Counted from the first letter of the stretch, positions 29,588 through 39,799 are shown. The stretch is DNA of 64,000 nucleotides from JAEULH01 sp963746275 (GCA_963746275.1 CAVVAX010000044.1:25460-89459), one strand, 5' to 3'. Translations and numbers: made by a program. The notes: generated from the sequence alone by a model not told the origin.

Positions 29588-31031
29588 TCACTCCGAACGG
29601 CACGACCTTGCCCGGGTTCATGATGTTGTGCGGGTCGAGTGCCTGCTTGATCCGCCGCATCAGATCCAGTTCGACGTCCGACTTGTAGCGGAGCATGTCG
29701 GCGCACTTGAGCCGGCCGACGCCGTGCTCGGCGCTAAAGCTGCCGCCGAGGTCGGCGGCGACGTCGGCGACGATGCGATCGAACCGGTCCCACTCGGCGA
29801 GGAAGCCGGCCCGGTCGGCGGCCACCGGCTGCGATAAGTTGAAGTGGATGTTGCCGTCGCCGAAGTGGCCGAAGGCGACAACGCGGATGCCGGGCATCGC
29901 CGCCTCCACCGCGGCGCTGGCCCGCGCAATGAAGGCCGGCACCTGCGACAGCGGCACCGAGACGTCGTTCTTGATGCTACCGCCTTCGCCCTTCTGCGCC
30001 TCGGGAATGCTCTCTCGGATCCGCCAGAGCTGAGCGGCCTGGGCCTCGCTCATGGCCAGCACCGCGTCGGTGACGACCTCGTCCTCCAGGGCGTCCGCGA
30101 GCAGACTTTCCAGCGCGTCGCGCAGCGCCTCGCCCTCGCGCGGGCTCGTGAGCTTGATCAGGGCGTAGGCCGGATGCGCGTTCGCGAATGGGTCGCTGAC
30201 GCCGGCGACATGGGCGACGCAGAAGTCCAGGCAGCGGCGGGAGAAGAACTCGAAGGCGCTCAGCACGTCGCCGGCGGCGGCGTTGCAGCGTTGGAAGAGG
30301 TCAAGCGCGGCCTCCACCGAGGGCAGCGCCGCCAGCGCCGTCTCCTCGCCGCGCGGCTTCGGAAACAGCTTCAGCACGGCGGCGGTGATGATGCCGAGCG
30401 TGCCCTCGCTGCCGACGAACAGGTGCTTCAAGTCGTAGCCGGTGTTGTTCTTGCGTAAGCCCCTGAGGCCGTCCCAGATCCGCCCGTCGGGGAGGACCAC
30501 CTCGAGGCCGAGGACCATGTCGCGGGCGTTGCCGTAGCGGACCACGGTGATGCCGCCGGCGTTGGTGGCGAGGTTGCCGCCGATGCGGCAGCTCCCCTCG
30601 GCGCCGAGGCTCAGCGGGAACATCGCCCCGGCTTCGCTCGCGGCGTCCTGCAGCTCGCTTAAGATCACGCCGGCCTCGGCGGTGATGGTGCGGTTGAGCG
30701 GGTCTACGGCGCGGATCCTGTTCATCCGCGCAAGCGAAACCACGACGCCGCCGTCGGGGACGCCGCCGCCGACAAGCCCGGTGTTGCCGCCCTGGGGGAC
30801 GACCGGCAGGCCAGCTTCGGCGCAGATGACGACGACCGCCGCCACCTCCTCGGCCGTGCCCGGACGGACCACCGCAGCGCAGGTTCCATGGAAACGGCCG
30901 CGTTCCTCGCTCAGGTGGGCGGCGACGGCGCCGGGGTCATCAACCCAGCCACGCGGCCCGACCGCCTGGCGCAGGGCGGCGAGGACGGAGGGCGAGACCG
31001 GCGCCGCCGGCGGTGCATGGATGATGCTCAT
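29588..31031 (-). CDS. FAD-linked dehydrogenase, D-lactate/D-2-hydroxyglutarate/GlcD family
   Basis: Start at ATG 31031 (CGGAGGT). The 480-residue enzyme has the FAD_binding_4 domain (VVPQGGNTGLVGGGVPDGG, then GSCRIGGNLATNAGGITVVR and KNNTGYDLKHLFVGSEGTLG). The FAD-oxidase C domain follows, with FGHFGDGNIHFN and the terminal signature AEHGVGRLK ... PHNIMNPGKV. It oxidises a D-2-hydroxy acid, passing electrons to the respiratory chain or an ETF; the substrate is undetermined. As written the frame has no stop after MNPGKVVP and runs on antisense to the RTX gene. Removing one T of a TT at about 29598 gives MNPGKVVPSE and TGA at 29588, so an indel is likely. Confidence 0.88.
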
Positions 31032-31195
31032 GACCTCCGAGACGTAGGCACTGGCGGAGCATCCGGCAATGCGACGGCGAGGCCGCGTTTGCGCGCGCAG
31101 GCTTTGCGTGAACCGGCTTCTTCTACCCTTGGCACGTCCGCTTCGCTCCCATATGCTTGTCCTCTGCAATCGACCAACCGTCCTGGAGCCCGCGG

Positions 31196-32231
31196 ATGGC
31201 GAGGCGCTTCTGGCTGATGCTGGTTCTCGTGGCCGCGGCGATGGTGGCGGAGGGCGCCGGATCCCGCGCCCAGGAGCCCGAGATCCGCATCATGCGCATA
31301 GGCACCGGGCCGACCGGCGGCGCCTATTTCCCCATTGGCGGCGTGATCGCCAATCTGATCAGCAGCCCGCCCGGGGCGCTGAGCTGCGCCGCCGGCGGCA
31401 GTTGCGGCGTTCCCGGCCTGATCGCCTCGGCAGTCACGACGCAGGGCTCGGTCGACAACATCGCCGGGCTGACCAACGGCGACCTGGACATGGCGCTGGT
31501 GCAGGCCGACGTCGCCAATTTCGCCTACCTCGGCAAAGGTCCGTTCGCCGACGAGCCGGCGCATTCAAGCCTTCGCGCGGTGGCGAGCCTCTATGCCGAG
31601 TCGGTCCACGTCGTCACCGCCGCGTCCGTCGCCGCTCCGAGCGGTCGGCGACCTGCGGGGTAAGCGCGTCTCGCTCGGCGCAGAGCGTTCGGGCACCCGC
31701 TTCACCGCCGAGCGGATCCTGAAGGTGGGGTATGGTCTGCGCCCAGAGGACGTGAAGCCGGTCTACGCCGGTCTCGACCAGTCCAGCGACATGCTCGCCG
31801 AGGGCAGCATCGACGCCTTCTTCATGGTCGGCGGCTACCCCATGAGCAGCGTGCAGCATGCGGCCGAGGTCACCGGCATCCGCCTGCTGCCCATCGATGG
31901 CAAGGCGGCGGCAGCGCTGCGCGAGGAGTTCCCCTTCTTCACCGCGGCCACTATCCCCGCGAATACCTATCGGAACGTCCCAGAGACGACGACGCTCAGC
32001 GTGCGCGCCCATCTCGTCGTCGACGCCTCGATGCCCGTGGCCCTGGTCTTCGCCATCACCCGCGCCCTCTGGCTGCCGGAGACGGCGCAGGCCATGAGCC
32101 GGGACCTGCCCGAGACGTTGCGCATCCGCTCGGAGGACGCGCTCGCGGGGATCGCGATCCCGCTTCATCCCGGCGCCGAACGCTACTACCGCGAGGCGGG
32201 TCTGCTGGCGCAAGGCGGCGCCGGCCGATGA
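31196..32231 (+). CDS. TAXI-family TRAP transporter solute-binding protein (one frameshift)
   Basis: ATG 31196 (GGAG 7 nt upstream) starts a signal peptide (WLMLVLVAAAMVAEGAG). The TAXI fold follows: IRIMRIGTGPTGGAYFPIGG, GLTNGDLDMALVQADVA, LRAVASLYAES, and, after a frame change near 31635, GKRVSLGAERSGTRFTAERI, VYAGLDQSSDMLAEGSIDAF and VRAHLVVDASM. These periplasmic proteins deliver ligands such as glutamate to TRAP-T permeases. No dctQM-like permease gene is adjacent, so it is an orphan. Its stop overlaps the start of the aminopeptidase gene (ATGA). Confidence 0.88.
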
Positions 32232-33625
32232 CCGCCCGCCACGGCCTCGCCGATGCCTCGGGCGAACCAGCCATCCCTATCGAGCCGGTGGAGGCGCAGG
32301 CGTTTGCCACATGGCGCGAGCGCCAGGGCGAGGACCGCCGGCGCTGGCTGCAGGCGACCGGCTTTAAGGCCGAGCGGGGGAGCTTTTCGCTCCTGCCCGG
32401 CGAAGGCGGGCTTGACGGCGTCGTGCTCGCCGTCGGCGGCGAGGGCGAGGCCGGCAGCGAGATGTGGGACTGGGCGGGCCTGCCGATGGCGCTGCCACCC
32501 GGCACCTACCGCATCGAGGGGCCCGTGCCGCCCGGCCAGGCTGCGGCGGCGGCGACGGGCTGGGCTCTCGGCGCCTATCGCTTCGAGCGCTATCGCAAGT
32601 CCCAAAGGGAGCCGGCCCGCCTCGTCTGGCCCGAGGGCTGCAAGCGGGCGGAGGTGCTGCGGATCGCGGATGCGGTGGCGATGGTGCGCGACCTGATCAA
32701 CACGCCGGCCTGCGACATGGGCCCGGAGGAACTCGCCGCCGCGGCCACTGACGTCGCCGGCCGGTACGGCGCCGCAGTGACCATGATCGTCGGCGACGAG
32801 CTGCTGGCCGCGGGCTTTCCCGCCATCCACGCCGTCGGCAGGGCCAGCGCGCGGGCGCCGCGGCTGATCGACCTGGCCTGGGGCGAGCCGGACCGGCCGA
32901 AGCTTACGCTGGTCGGCAAGGGCGTCTGCTTCGATACCGGCGGCCTCGACATCAAGACCTCCGCCGGCATGAAGCTGATGAAAAAGGACATGGGCGGGGC
33001 CGCCATCGTCCTGGGCCTCGCCCGGATGATCATGGACTCAGACCTGCCGGTGCGGTTGCGCGTCCTTATCCCGGCGGTCGAGAACAGCATCTCCGGCAAT
33101 GCCATGCGCCCGCTCGACGTCGTCACGACCCGCAAGGGCCTCAGCGTCGAGATCGGCAACACCGACGCGGAGGGCCGGGTCATCCTCGCCGACGCCCTGC
33201 ACGAGGCGGCGGGAGAGAGCCCGGCGCTCCTCATCGACTGCGCGACGCTCACCGGCGCCGCGCGCGTGGCGCTCGGGCCCGAGGTGCCGGCGCTGTTTTG
33301 CAACGACGACGCGCTGGCCGACGATCTGCTTGCTCACGGCCGGGCCGTCGATGACCCGCTATGGCGGCTGCCGCTTTGGCCGGGCTACCGCCGGCTGGTG
33401 GACGGCAAGACCGCCGACCTCACCAATGCTCCCGACAGCCCGTTCGCCGGGGCCATACTCGCGGCCTTGTTCCTGGCTGAGTTCGCGGCGCCGGTTGCCT
33501 CCTGGATCCACATCGACGCCATGGCCTGGAACGTCACGGCGCGCCCCGGTCGACCCGAGGGCGGCGAGGCTTCCTGCCTTCGCGCCCTGTATGCGCTGAT
33601 CGCCGCGCGCTTCCCCGCCGCCTAG
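32228..33625 (+). CDS. leucyl aminopeptidase, M17 family (PepB-like)
   Basis: The 465-residue protein has the M17 catalytic domain in its C-terminal half: metal-binding Lys/Asp in LVGKGVCFDTGGLDIKTS, KKDMGGAAIVLG, ENSISGNAMRPLDV and the diagnostic NTDAEGRVILADAL with catalytic Arg. The N-terminal 170 residues form the shorter regulatory domain of the PepB-like subgroup. It removes N-terminal residues from peptides in the cytoplasm using two divalent metals. Translation is coupled to the TAXI gene by an ATGA overlap. An intrinsic terminator lies 137 nt downstream. Confidence 0.93.
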   Translation: MTARHGLADASGEPAIPIEPVEAQAFATWRERQGEDRRRWLQATGFKAERGSFSLLPGEGGLDGVVLAVGGEGEAGSEMWDWAGLPMALPPGTYRIEGPVPPGQAAAAATGWALGAYRFERYRKSQREPARLVWPEGCKRAEVLRIADAVAMVRDLINTPACDMGPEELAAAATDVAGRYGAAVTMIVGDELLAAGFPAIHAVGRASARAPRLIDLAWGEPDRPKLTLVGKGVCFDTGGLDIKTSAGMKLMKKDMGGAAIVLGLARMIMDSDLPVRLRVLIPAVENSISGNAMRPLDVVTTRKGLSVEIGNTDAEGRVILADALHEAAGESPALLIDCATLTGAARVALGPEVPALFCNDDALADDLLAHGRAVDDPLWRLPLWPGYRRLVDGKTADLTNAPDSPFAGAILAALFLAEFAAPVASWIHIDAMAWNVTARPGRPEGGEASCLRALYALIAARFPAA

Positions 33626-33761
33626 GTCCACCACCGTCATTTGTTAAGCACCGCCGTCCCCGGCTGATCCGCTACGGGGGCGACCGCGTAATCCCGGACG
33701 TGGTGTGAATGTGCGAGAGCGCGTTGGCCACTCGCTGAATATTCCCTCCCCCCAAAACTCA

Positions 33762-33791
33762 GGCCGGGCAATCGCCCGGCCTTCTTTTTTC
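33762..33791 (+). terminator. intrinsic terminator after the TAXI/aminopeptidase operon
   Basis: GGCCGGGC-AATC-GCCCGGCC, a perfect 8-bp stem with a 4-nt loop, followed by TTCTTTTTT. It ends the upstream operon about 70 nt before the cysQ start. Confidence 0.92.
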
Positions 33792-33862
33792 TCGTCTCGA
33801 CAGCGTGGCCCGGCTTACATCTGGCCACGTCACGGCGGCGCCGGTAGCCAGGGGAGCAAGAG

Positions 33863-34646
33863 GTGAGCATCAAGATCGAGCAGGCAATGGTGGACACCGT
33901 CCGCGATATCGCCGAACGCGCGGGCCGGGCGATCCTCGAGATCTACGCCACCGACTTCGACGTTTCGCGCAAGGGCGACGCCTCGCCGGTGACCGAGGCC
34001 GATCAGCGGGCGGAAAAGCTGATCCTGGAGGCGATCCGCCGGGAAATTGGCGAGGAGTATCCGATCGTCGCCGAGGAGGCGGTGGACGCCGGCGACATTC
34101 CCGAGGTTGCCGGCCGGCCGTTCTGGCTGGTCGACCCCCTCGACGGCACCAAGCAGTTCGTCAAGCGCCAGGGCGAGTTCACCGTCAACATCGCGCTGAT
34201 CGAGGACCGCCGGCCGCTGCTGGGCGTCGTCCATGCGCCTGCCCTGTCCAGCACCTACTGGGGTAGCCCGCTCGGCGCCTTCGCCGTGACGAACGGCGGC
34301 AGCGGCGCAGCCCATCGCCTGCCGGCCGATGCCGGCCTCCGGCGTCGTCGCCGTCGCCAGCCGCTCGCACCGCAACGCCGAGACCGACGCCTTCCTCGCC
34401 CGCTACGACCTCGCCCAGTCCATCTCCGCCGGCAGCTCCATCAAGTTCTGCCTTGTTGCCGCCGGCAAGGCCGACGTCTACCCCCGCACCGGCCGGACGA
34501 TGGAGTGGGACACGGCGGCAGGCCACGCCGTCGTCCGCTTCGCCGGAGGGAGCGTGGCCGACATGGCCGGGCACGAACTCCTCTACGCCAAGCCCGGCTT
34601 CGAGAACCCGCACTTCGTCGCGAGCGGGCTGCCGTCCCGGACGTGA
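33863..34646 (+). CDS. cysQ: 3'(2'),5'-bisphosphate nucleotidase CysQ (one frameshift)
   Basis: GTG 33863 with GGGGAG upstream. The inositol-monophosphatase fold carries the metal sites GDASPVTEADQRAE, VAEEAV and VDPLDGTKQFVKR(Q)GEFTVN, the last being the CysQ/FIG signature with Lys-Gln-Phe. After a break near 34310-34335 the sequence continues as ASRSHRNAETDAFLARY and GSSIKFCLVAAGKADVYPRT, ending MEWDTAAGHAVV, the second CysQ hallmark. It hydrolyses PAP to AMP, relieving product inhibition of PAPS-using enzymes such as the sulfotransferase elsewhere in this window. Its stop overlaps the sua5 start (GTGA). Confidence 0.92.
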
Positions 34647-35674
34647 GCACCGCCCGCATCATCGAGGCGTCGCCGGAGGCGGTCGCCGAGGCGGCGCTGC
34701 TGCTCCGGCGAGGGCGGCCTCGTCGCCTTCCCCACCGAGACGGTGTACGGCCTCGGCGGCGACGCGACGAACGGACAGGCCGTCGCCGCCATCTTCGCCG
34801 CCAAGGACCGGCCGCGGTTCAACCCGCTGATCTGCCATGTTCTCGACGCGGCGCAGGCCGGGATCCTGGCCGAGATCGACGAGAGGACGCGGGCTCTGGC
34901 CGAGCGGTTCTGGCCGGGGCCTCTGACGCTGGTCCTACCGCGCCGGGCCTCGTCCCCCGTTTCGCTGCTCGCTTCCGCCGGGCTCGACAGCATTGCCGTC
35001 CGCGCCCCCGATCACGACGATCGCCCGGGCGCTGATCGAGGCGGCGGCGGTTCCCATTGCCGCGCCGAGCGCCAACCGCTCTGGCAGCCTTAGCCCGACG
35101 GCGGCCGCGCATGTCGCCGCCTCACTCGGGGAGCGCGTCGAAATGATCCTCGACGGCGGCCCCTGCCGCGTCGGCGTCGAGTTCGACCATCGTCGGGCTA
35201 ATTGGGGCACGGCCGACGCTGCTGCGGCCCGGCGGCGTTCCCGTCGAGGCGATCGAGGCCGTCGTCGGCCCGCTGGCTGCTGCCGACGAGGGGCCGATCC
35301 AGGCGCCGGGCATGCTCAGCCGGCACTACGCGCCGGACCGGCCGGTGCGGCTGGAGGCCACGGACAAGCGGCCGGGCGAGGCGTTGCTGGGCTTCGGCCG
35401 CGGGCTGGCTGACGCCGACCTCGACCTGAGCCCGGCCGGCGACCTCGTCGAGGCCGCGGCCAACCTGTTCGCCATGCTCCGCGTCCTCGACCGGTTGGAA
35501 TTCGCCGCTATCGCCGTGGCGCCGGTGCCAGAGACCGGCCTCGGCCTCGCCATCAACGACCGGCTGCGCCGAGCCGCGGCGGCCACGACGGAAGGCCGCG
35601 GTGACGACTGGAGCGACGAGCGCGGGCCCAGCGCCCCTTGTATCCTACCCGACGCGGCCGAGGACCTCGGGTGA
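34643..35674 (+). CDS. threonylcarbamoyl-AMP synthase Sua5 (three frameshifts)
   Basis: GTG 34643 overlaps the cysQ stop. Pieces in different frames assemble into a full Sua5: STARIIEASPEAVAEAALLL; YGLGGDATNGQAVAAIFAAK and RFNPLICHV with RFWPGPLTLVLPR; TIARALIEAAAVPIAAPSAN with RSGSLSPT; then STIVGL, LRPGGVPVEAIEAVV and GMLSRHYAPDRPVRL. The YrdC domain makes threonylcarbamoyl-AMP from Thr, bicarbonate and ATP for the tRNA t6A37 modification; the C-terminal Sua5 domain distinguishes it from TsaC. Breaks lie near 34710, 35010 and 35195. The gene is normally essential, supporting sequence error. Confidence 0.88.
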
Positions 35675-35719
35675 GCCGGTGCCGGTGCCGGTGCCGGTGC
35701 GGGGGCGCCAGCGCCTGCC

Positions 35720-36532
35720 TTAACCGTCCACCCTCGGCAGAGGCTCTGGCTCCGCCTCCAGCTCCGGTGCTGCCGCGCCGGCGCGCTTGGCGCTGAGCCT
35801 GGCATAGGCGCGCACGCTGAAGGGAAACGTCGCGGCGTAGGCGATCAGCGTCATGGTCATCGTCGTCCATGGCGCGCTGACCAGCAGCGCCAGGTACAGG
35901 CCGACCGACAGCATGGTGAAGAGCACCCAACCCTCGGGGATGCGGATCTTCTTGAACGAGTAGGTCCTGAGCCGGCTGACCATCAGCCCGGCGCCGGCCA
36001 GCATGAAGACAGCGACGGTGACCGGATGGCGGAAGATCTCGGCGTCGGTCTGCAGCCACAAGACCAGCGGCAACAGAACGATGCCGGCGCCCGCCGGCGA
36101 TGGAACGCCGACGAAGAAGTTGCGATCGACCAGCGCCGCCTCGTCGGCCTCGTCGGCGGTGTTGAAGCGGGCGAGCCGCAGGGCGCAGCAGATGCAGACC
36201 ACGAGCACCAGCGACCAGCCGAACCGGCCGGCATCGGCTAGCGCCCAGAGGTAGAGAAGGAACGCCGGGGCGACGCCGAAGCAGATGAAGTCGGACAGCG
36301 AATCGAGCTCGGCGCCGAACTTGCTGGCGCCCTTGAGGATACGGGCAATCCGTCCGTCGAGGCCGTCGAGCACGCCAGCGACGAGGATCGCCAGGACCGC
36401 GTGATCCCAGGATTCGCGCAGACCGAAACGTAGCGCGCTCAGCCCCGCCGCCAGCGCCAGCAGCGTCAGCACGTTGGGGATGATGCGATTGATGTGCAGG
36501 CCGCGCAGCCGGCGGCGGCGAACCTCCATCAT
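35720..36532 (-). CDS. pssA: CDP-diacylglycerol--serine O-phosphatidyltransferase
   Basis: The 270-residue integral membrane enzyme begins with a basic stretch then HINRIIPNVLTLLALAAGLS. The CDP-alcohol phosphotransferase motif is complete: D56, D59-G60-x2-A63-R64-x8-G73-x3-D77-x3-D81. About eight TM helices follow. It makes phosphatidylserine from CDP-diacylglycerol and serine, with Psd then producing phosphatidylethanolamine. The gene follows psd by 12 nt on the same strand, so the two steps form one operon. The C-terminal tail is Glu/Pro-rich. Confidence 0.96.
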   Translation of the reverse strand: MMEVRRRRLRGLHINRIIPNVLTLLALAAGLSALRFGLRESWDHAVLAILVAGVLDGLDGRIARILKGASKFGAELDSLSDFICFGVAPAFLLYLWALADAGRFGWSLVLVVCICCALRLARFNTADEADEAALVDRNFFVGVPSPAGAGIVLLPLVLWLQTDAEIFRHPVTVAVFMLAGAGLMVSRLRTYSFKKIRIPEGWVLFTMLSVGLYLALLVSAPWTTMTMTLIAYAATFPFSVRAYARLSAKRAGAAAPELEAEPEPLPRVDG

Positions 36533-36544
36533 GTCCGACGCCTC

Positions 36545-37255
36545 CTACCGCCGCTCGGTCAGGCGCGCCGGCTCCTGGCCGCGCAGGTCGGCGATGACCG
36601 TCTCGCCGGCGATCAGCCGCTGGCCGGGGCCGACGAAGGGCGCGACGCCAACAGGGAGGTAGACATCGACGCGGCTGCCGAAGCGGATCATGCCGAGGCG
36701 CTGGCCGGCGCGCACGGGCTCGCCCTCGCTCACCCAGCAGGCGATGCGGCGGGCGACCAGGCCGGCGATCTGGACCACGCCGAGCGTGCGCCCGTCCGCC
36801 ATGTCGATGACGAGGCCGTTGCGCTCGTTCGCCTCGCTCGCCTTGTCCAGAGAGGCATTAACGAAGGCGCCGGCGACGTAGGCGATGCGCCGGACGGTGC
36901 CGTCAACGGGGATGCGGTTCACATGCACGTCGAACACGTTCATGAACACCGAGATGCGCGGCAGCGGCGCCTGGCCAAGGCCCAGCTCCGGCGGCGGCAC
37001 CGCCGGGAGCACCGACTGGACCAGCCCGTCGGCGGCGCTCACCACCAGCCCTTCGCGAACCGGCGTCAGCCGGTCGGGATCGCGGAAGAAGTACGTGCAC
37101 CACGCCGTCAGCGCGAGGCCGATCCAGCCCAGAGGCGGAACGAGCACGAACAGCAGCGCCGTCACCGCCGCGGCGATGCCGATGAACGGCCAGCCGGCGG
37201 GCTGGATGGGAACGAACAGGGTGTCCTTGATGGTCTGGATCACGGGTGCCTTCAC
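36545..37255 (-). CDS. psd: phosphatidylserine decarboxylase proenzyme
   Basis: The 236-residue short-type (Psd-B-like) proenzyme has two N-terminal TM segments (about 22-52), CTYFFRDPDR, the catalytic His region ISVFMNVFDVHVNRIPVDG, and the self-cleavage site RFGSR with Gly193-Ser194. Serine becomes the pyruvoyl cofactor after cleavage into a large beta and small alpha chain. It decarboxylates phosphatidylserine to phosphatidylethanolamine at the cytoplasmic membrane. First gene of the psd-pssA operon; a palindromic repeat lies 38 nt upstream of its start. Confidence 0.96.
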   Translation of the reverse strand: MKAPVIQTIKDTLFVPIQPAGWPFIGIAAAVTALLFVLVPPLGWIGLALTAWCTYFFRDPDRLTPVREGLVVSAADGLVQSVLPAVPPPELGLGQAPLPRISVFMNVFDVHVNRIPVDGTVRRIAYVAGAFVNASLDKASEANERNGLVIDMADGRTLGVVQIAGLVARRIACWVSEGEPVRAGQRLGMIRFGSRVDVYLPVGVAPFVGPGQRLIAGETVIADLRGQEPARLTERR

Positions 37256-37292
37256 GTCCTTGCTTCAGCCAACTCGGCGGTCCCCTCGGCTG

Positions 37293-37378
37293 CGTCATTG
37301 CGAGGAGGCGACAGTCGACGAAGCAATCCAGTGCTTCCAGACCTGGATCGCCACGCCGCTCCGCGGCTCGCGATGACG
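37293..37378. repeat. palindromic interspersed repeat, family 1, copy 3
   Basis: CGTCATTGCGAGGAGGCGAC ... GCAATCCAGTGCTTCCAGACCTGGATCGCC ends as ...CGGCTCGCGATGACG. It shares about 80% identity by eye with copy 2 and sits between psd and the LysM gene. Confidence 0.85.
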
Positions 37379-37417
37379 ACGCTGTTGTATCGGACAGCGA
37401 CGAGGTGGCAGGCTAAT

Positions 37418-38445
37418 TTAATTCGAAGGTGGGACGGAGAACACCTGCCCCGGATAAATGAGATCGGGGTCGAGGATCTGCGCCTTGTTAGCTTCGTAGA
37501 TCGCTGTGTAGGCGACGCCGCTTCCCAGCGTGCGCCGGGCGATCCGCCAGAGGTTGGTCCCGCGCTGGACCACGATGGACGTCGCCGCCGGCCCCGGTTC
37601 CATGCCGCTTTCGCCGCGGGTGAAGGGCACGGCGACGCGGGCGGTGACCTCACCCTGCTCGGTCACCTCGTCGGCGCGCAGGGTGAACTTGTCGGCGGCC
37701 GCCGGCGTGTCGATGACCACGCGCCAGGTCCCGTCCGCGCCCGGCCTGGGCCCGGCCAGCAAGCGCGTTGTCGAGGTAGAGCTGAACCGTGGCGCCAGGA
37801 GCGGCGCGGCCGCTGACCGTGGCGGATCCGCTCTGGCCGTAGTCGACCGCCTGGATGCTCACCGGCGGCGGCTCCGCGGCCGCTGACGGACCCTGCAGAA
37901 CCGTTGCCGAACCGCCCGGCCCAAGCCGCAGCGCCAGCGCCTGCGAACCAGCTTCCGCCGGCCGGCCGGCAATGTCGCGGCCCGCCTCCGGCACGAGCAG
38001 GACCACCGTGTCCTCCGACGTCGCCACGGGCTTACCGGCGGCATCATCGGCGCGCAGCGTCAGCCGCCGCTCGCCCGGCGGTAGCGCCTGCTCCGGAACG
38101 AACACCCACTCGCCGTTCTCGTCGGCCTTGGCCTCGCCGACGACGTCGCCGCCATCGAGGATGGTCACGGTGCTGCCGGGCGCGGCCCGGCCGGCCATGA
38201 CCATGTCGCCCTGCGGGTTCACTCGCACGACATCGAAGCTCGGCTTAACCCCCGCCACGTCCGCGGCCGGGGCCGGCGCCGCTTCCGGCGCGGCGCGCCG
38301 GCGACTGCGCCTGCTCGCCGGTGCCGGCGTCCTTGTCGCTGAACAGGAAATGGTTCAGGCCGAGCGCCACGGCGACAACGAGCACGCCGGCAGCGGCGAT
38401 CATGAGCGGCTTCCTGAGCCGTGCCTCGCCGTGAACGATCTCCAT
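37418..38445 (-). CDS. LysM-domain envelope protein with Ig-like repeats (two frameshifts)
   Basis: ATG 38445 begins MEIVHGEARLRKPLMIAAAG with one TM helix (about residues 14-31), anchoring it in the inner membrane. After a break near 38275 come two bacterial Ig-like segments (VNPQGDMVMAGRAAPGSTVT ... GEAKADENGEWVFVPEQALP; VDYGQSGSATVSGRAAPGAT). A second break near 37755 precedes a third Ig-like end and a C-terminal LysM domain (VVQRGTNLWRIARRTLGSGV ... DLIYPGQVFSVP). LysM binds GlcNAc-containing peptidoglycan. It lies downstream of mtgA on the same strand, fitting a wall-associated role. Confidence 0.82.
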
Positions 38446-38546
38446 CGTCTTTGCCCTTGCCCTGACAGGGCGCGAGCGCACCAAACCCACGCCCGCCGAC
38501 CCGCTCGAGATCATTTGTCGCCTTCCCCGGCGCGCTTGCAATCACT

Positions 38547-39219
38547 TTAGCCTGGGATGCAGGCGAGAAGCGGGCCGAGCTTCGGGATCAGGCGGAGGAT
38601 ATCGATCGCGCGGTCGCTGACGTTGGCAGAGGGGTTGAGCGGCGAATACTCAAGCGGGTTGGGCAGGACGGCCGCCAGCCGCGCCCCCTGCACCGGCGTC
38701 AGCGCCGCAGCGGACTTGGCGAAGAACGTTCGGGCCGCGGCTTCCGCGCCATAGATGCCGGGGCCGAACTCGACAATGTTGAGATACACCTCCAGGATCC
38801 GCTCCTTCGGCCACATCAGCTCGATCTGCCAGGTGAGCCACGCCTCCAACAGCTTGCGCAGCGGATCACGGCCCGGGCCAGAGGAACAGGTTCTTCGCCG
38901 TCTGCATGGTGATGGTCGAAGCACCGCGCGGCCGTCCACCGTCCAGCCAGCGGTCGACCTGCCCGGCCATCTCGGTGAGGTCGAAACCCGGATGCTCGCA
39001 GAACCTGTTGTCCTCCGAGGCGATGACGGCGCGCGGAAGGTGCGGCGAGATCCGCTCGAGGTCGCGCCAGGACTTGGAGATGGACTGGCCCTCCGCCAGG
39101 CGGATCAGCATCAGCGGCGTGATCGGCGGATCGACGACCCGGTAGAGCGCGATCAGGGCCGCCGGCGCCAGCAGGGCAACCGTTAGCAGCGTGAACAACA
39201 GGCGGCGCAGGCGGCGCAT
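38547..39219 (-). CDS. mtgA: monofunctional peptidoglycan glycosyltransferase (one frameshift)
   Basis: Start ATG 39219, MRRLRRLLFTLLTVALLAPA (TM anchor). The GT51 domain has the catalytic Glu in VIASEDNRFCEHPGFD, then GGRPRGASTITMQTAKNLFL and, after a break near 38880, LTWQIELMWPKERILEVYLN with IVEFGPGIYGAEAAAR. This matches MtgA in length (about 225 residues) with no transpeptidase domain. It polymerises lipid II into glycan strands on the periplasmic face. It is separated by 7 nt from the upstream TPR gene. Confidence 0.93.
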
Positions 39220-39226
39220 CGGGAGG

Positions 39227-39770
39227 TCAGTGCAGCGTCGCCGGATGCGTCCGGTTCAGCTCCTCAACGGCGATGCGGACCGCGGTCAGCCGCGGGTTGA
39301 GCCGCAGCGCGGCCTCGAACGCCAGCCCCGCCGCGGCAGGATCGCCATTGCGGAGGCAGATCTGGGCAAAGCCGGAGATGGCGCCGAAGTGGCGCGGCTC
39401 AAGCTCAAGAGTGCGGGCGATCGCGGCGACGCTCTCGCGGTCGCGGCCGCGCAGGAACTCCAGGGTGGCGAGCTTGTTCCAGGCCTCGGCGTAGTCGGGC
39501 GCGTCGGCGACGAGCTCGTCGAGGATGGCGCGGCCGCGGTCGAAGTCGGCGGCAGCGATGGCGGCGATCGCCGCGTCCAGTCTGGCCGCCAGCGCCGGAT
39601 CGGGATGAGCCGCCCAGGCCTCCCAGATCTCGTCCTCGACCTCGAAGCCCATGGGGTCATCGGCGTTCAGCCGCGAGCCTTGCGAACAGGCCGTCGAGCC
39701 GGGCCGGCAGGCTTGCCGCCGGCTGGCGCTGATGGAGGCCGAGGATCTGCGCCAGCGTGTCGTCGAACAA
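39227..39770 (-). CDS. TPR protein (one frameshift; TTG start proposed)
   Basis: Minus-strand frame LFDDTLAQILGLHQRQPAAS ... ARLDGLFARL from TTG 39770 continues after a break near 39665 as DDPMGFEVEDEIWEAWAAHP. TPR-like helices follow (RGRAILDELVADAPDYAEAW, NKLATLEFLRGRDRESVAAI, LELEPRHFGAISGFAQICLR, LAFEAALRLNPRL), ending HPATLH. The total is about 180 residues. GGGGAAGGA precedes the TTG. TPRs mediate protein binding; the partner is unknown. It is divergent from flgB and forms an operon with mtgA. Confidence 0.7.
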
Positions 39771-39773
39771 GGC

Positions 39774-39799
39774 GAGCGATCCTTCCCCGAGGATCGCTC
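39774..39799 (-). promoter_or_regulatory. perfect inverted repeat over the TPR gene ribosome-binding site
   Basis: GAGCGATCCT-n6-AGGATCGCTC, a perfect 10-bp dyad ending three bases before the proposed TTG start. The putative SD (GGGGAAGGA) lies in the loop and 3' arm, so the RNA hairpin could gate translation, or the DNA dyad could be an operator between divergent mtgA-type and flagellar operons. Confidence 0.5.
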
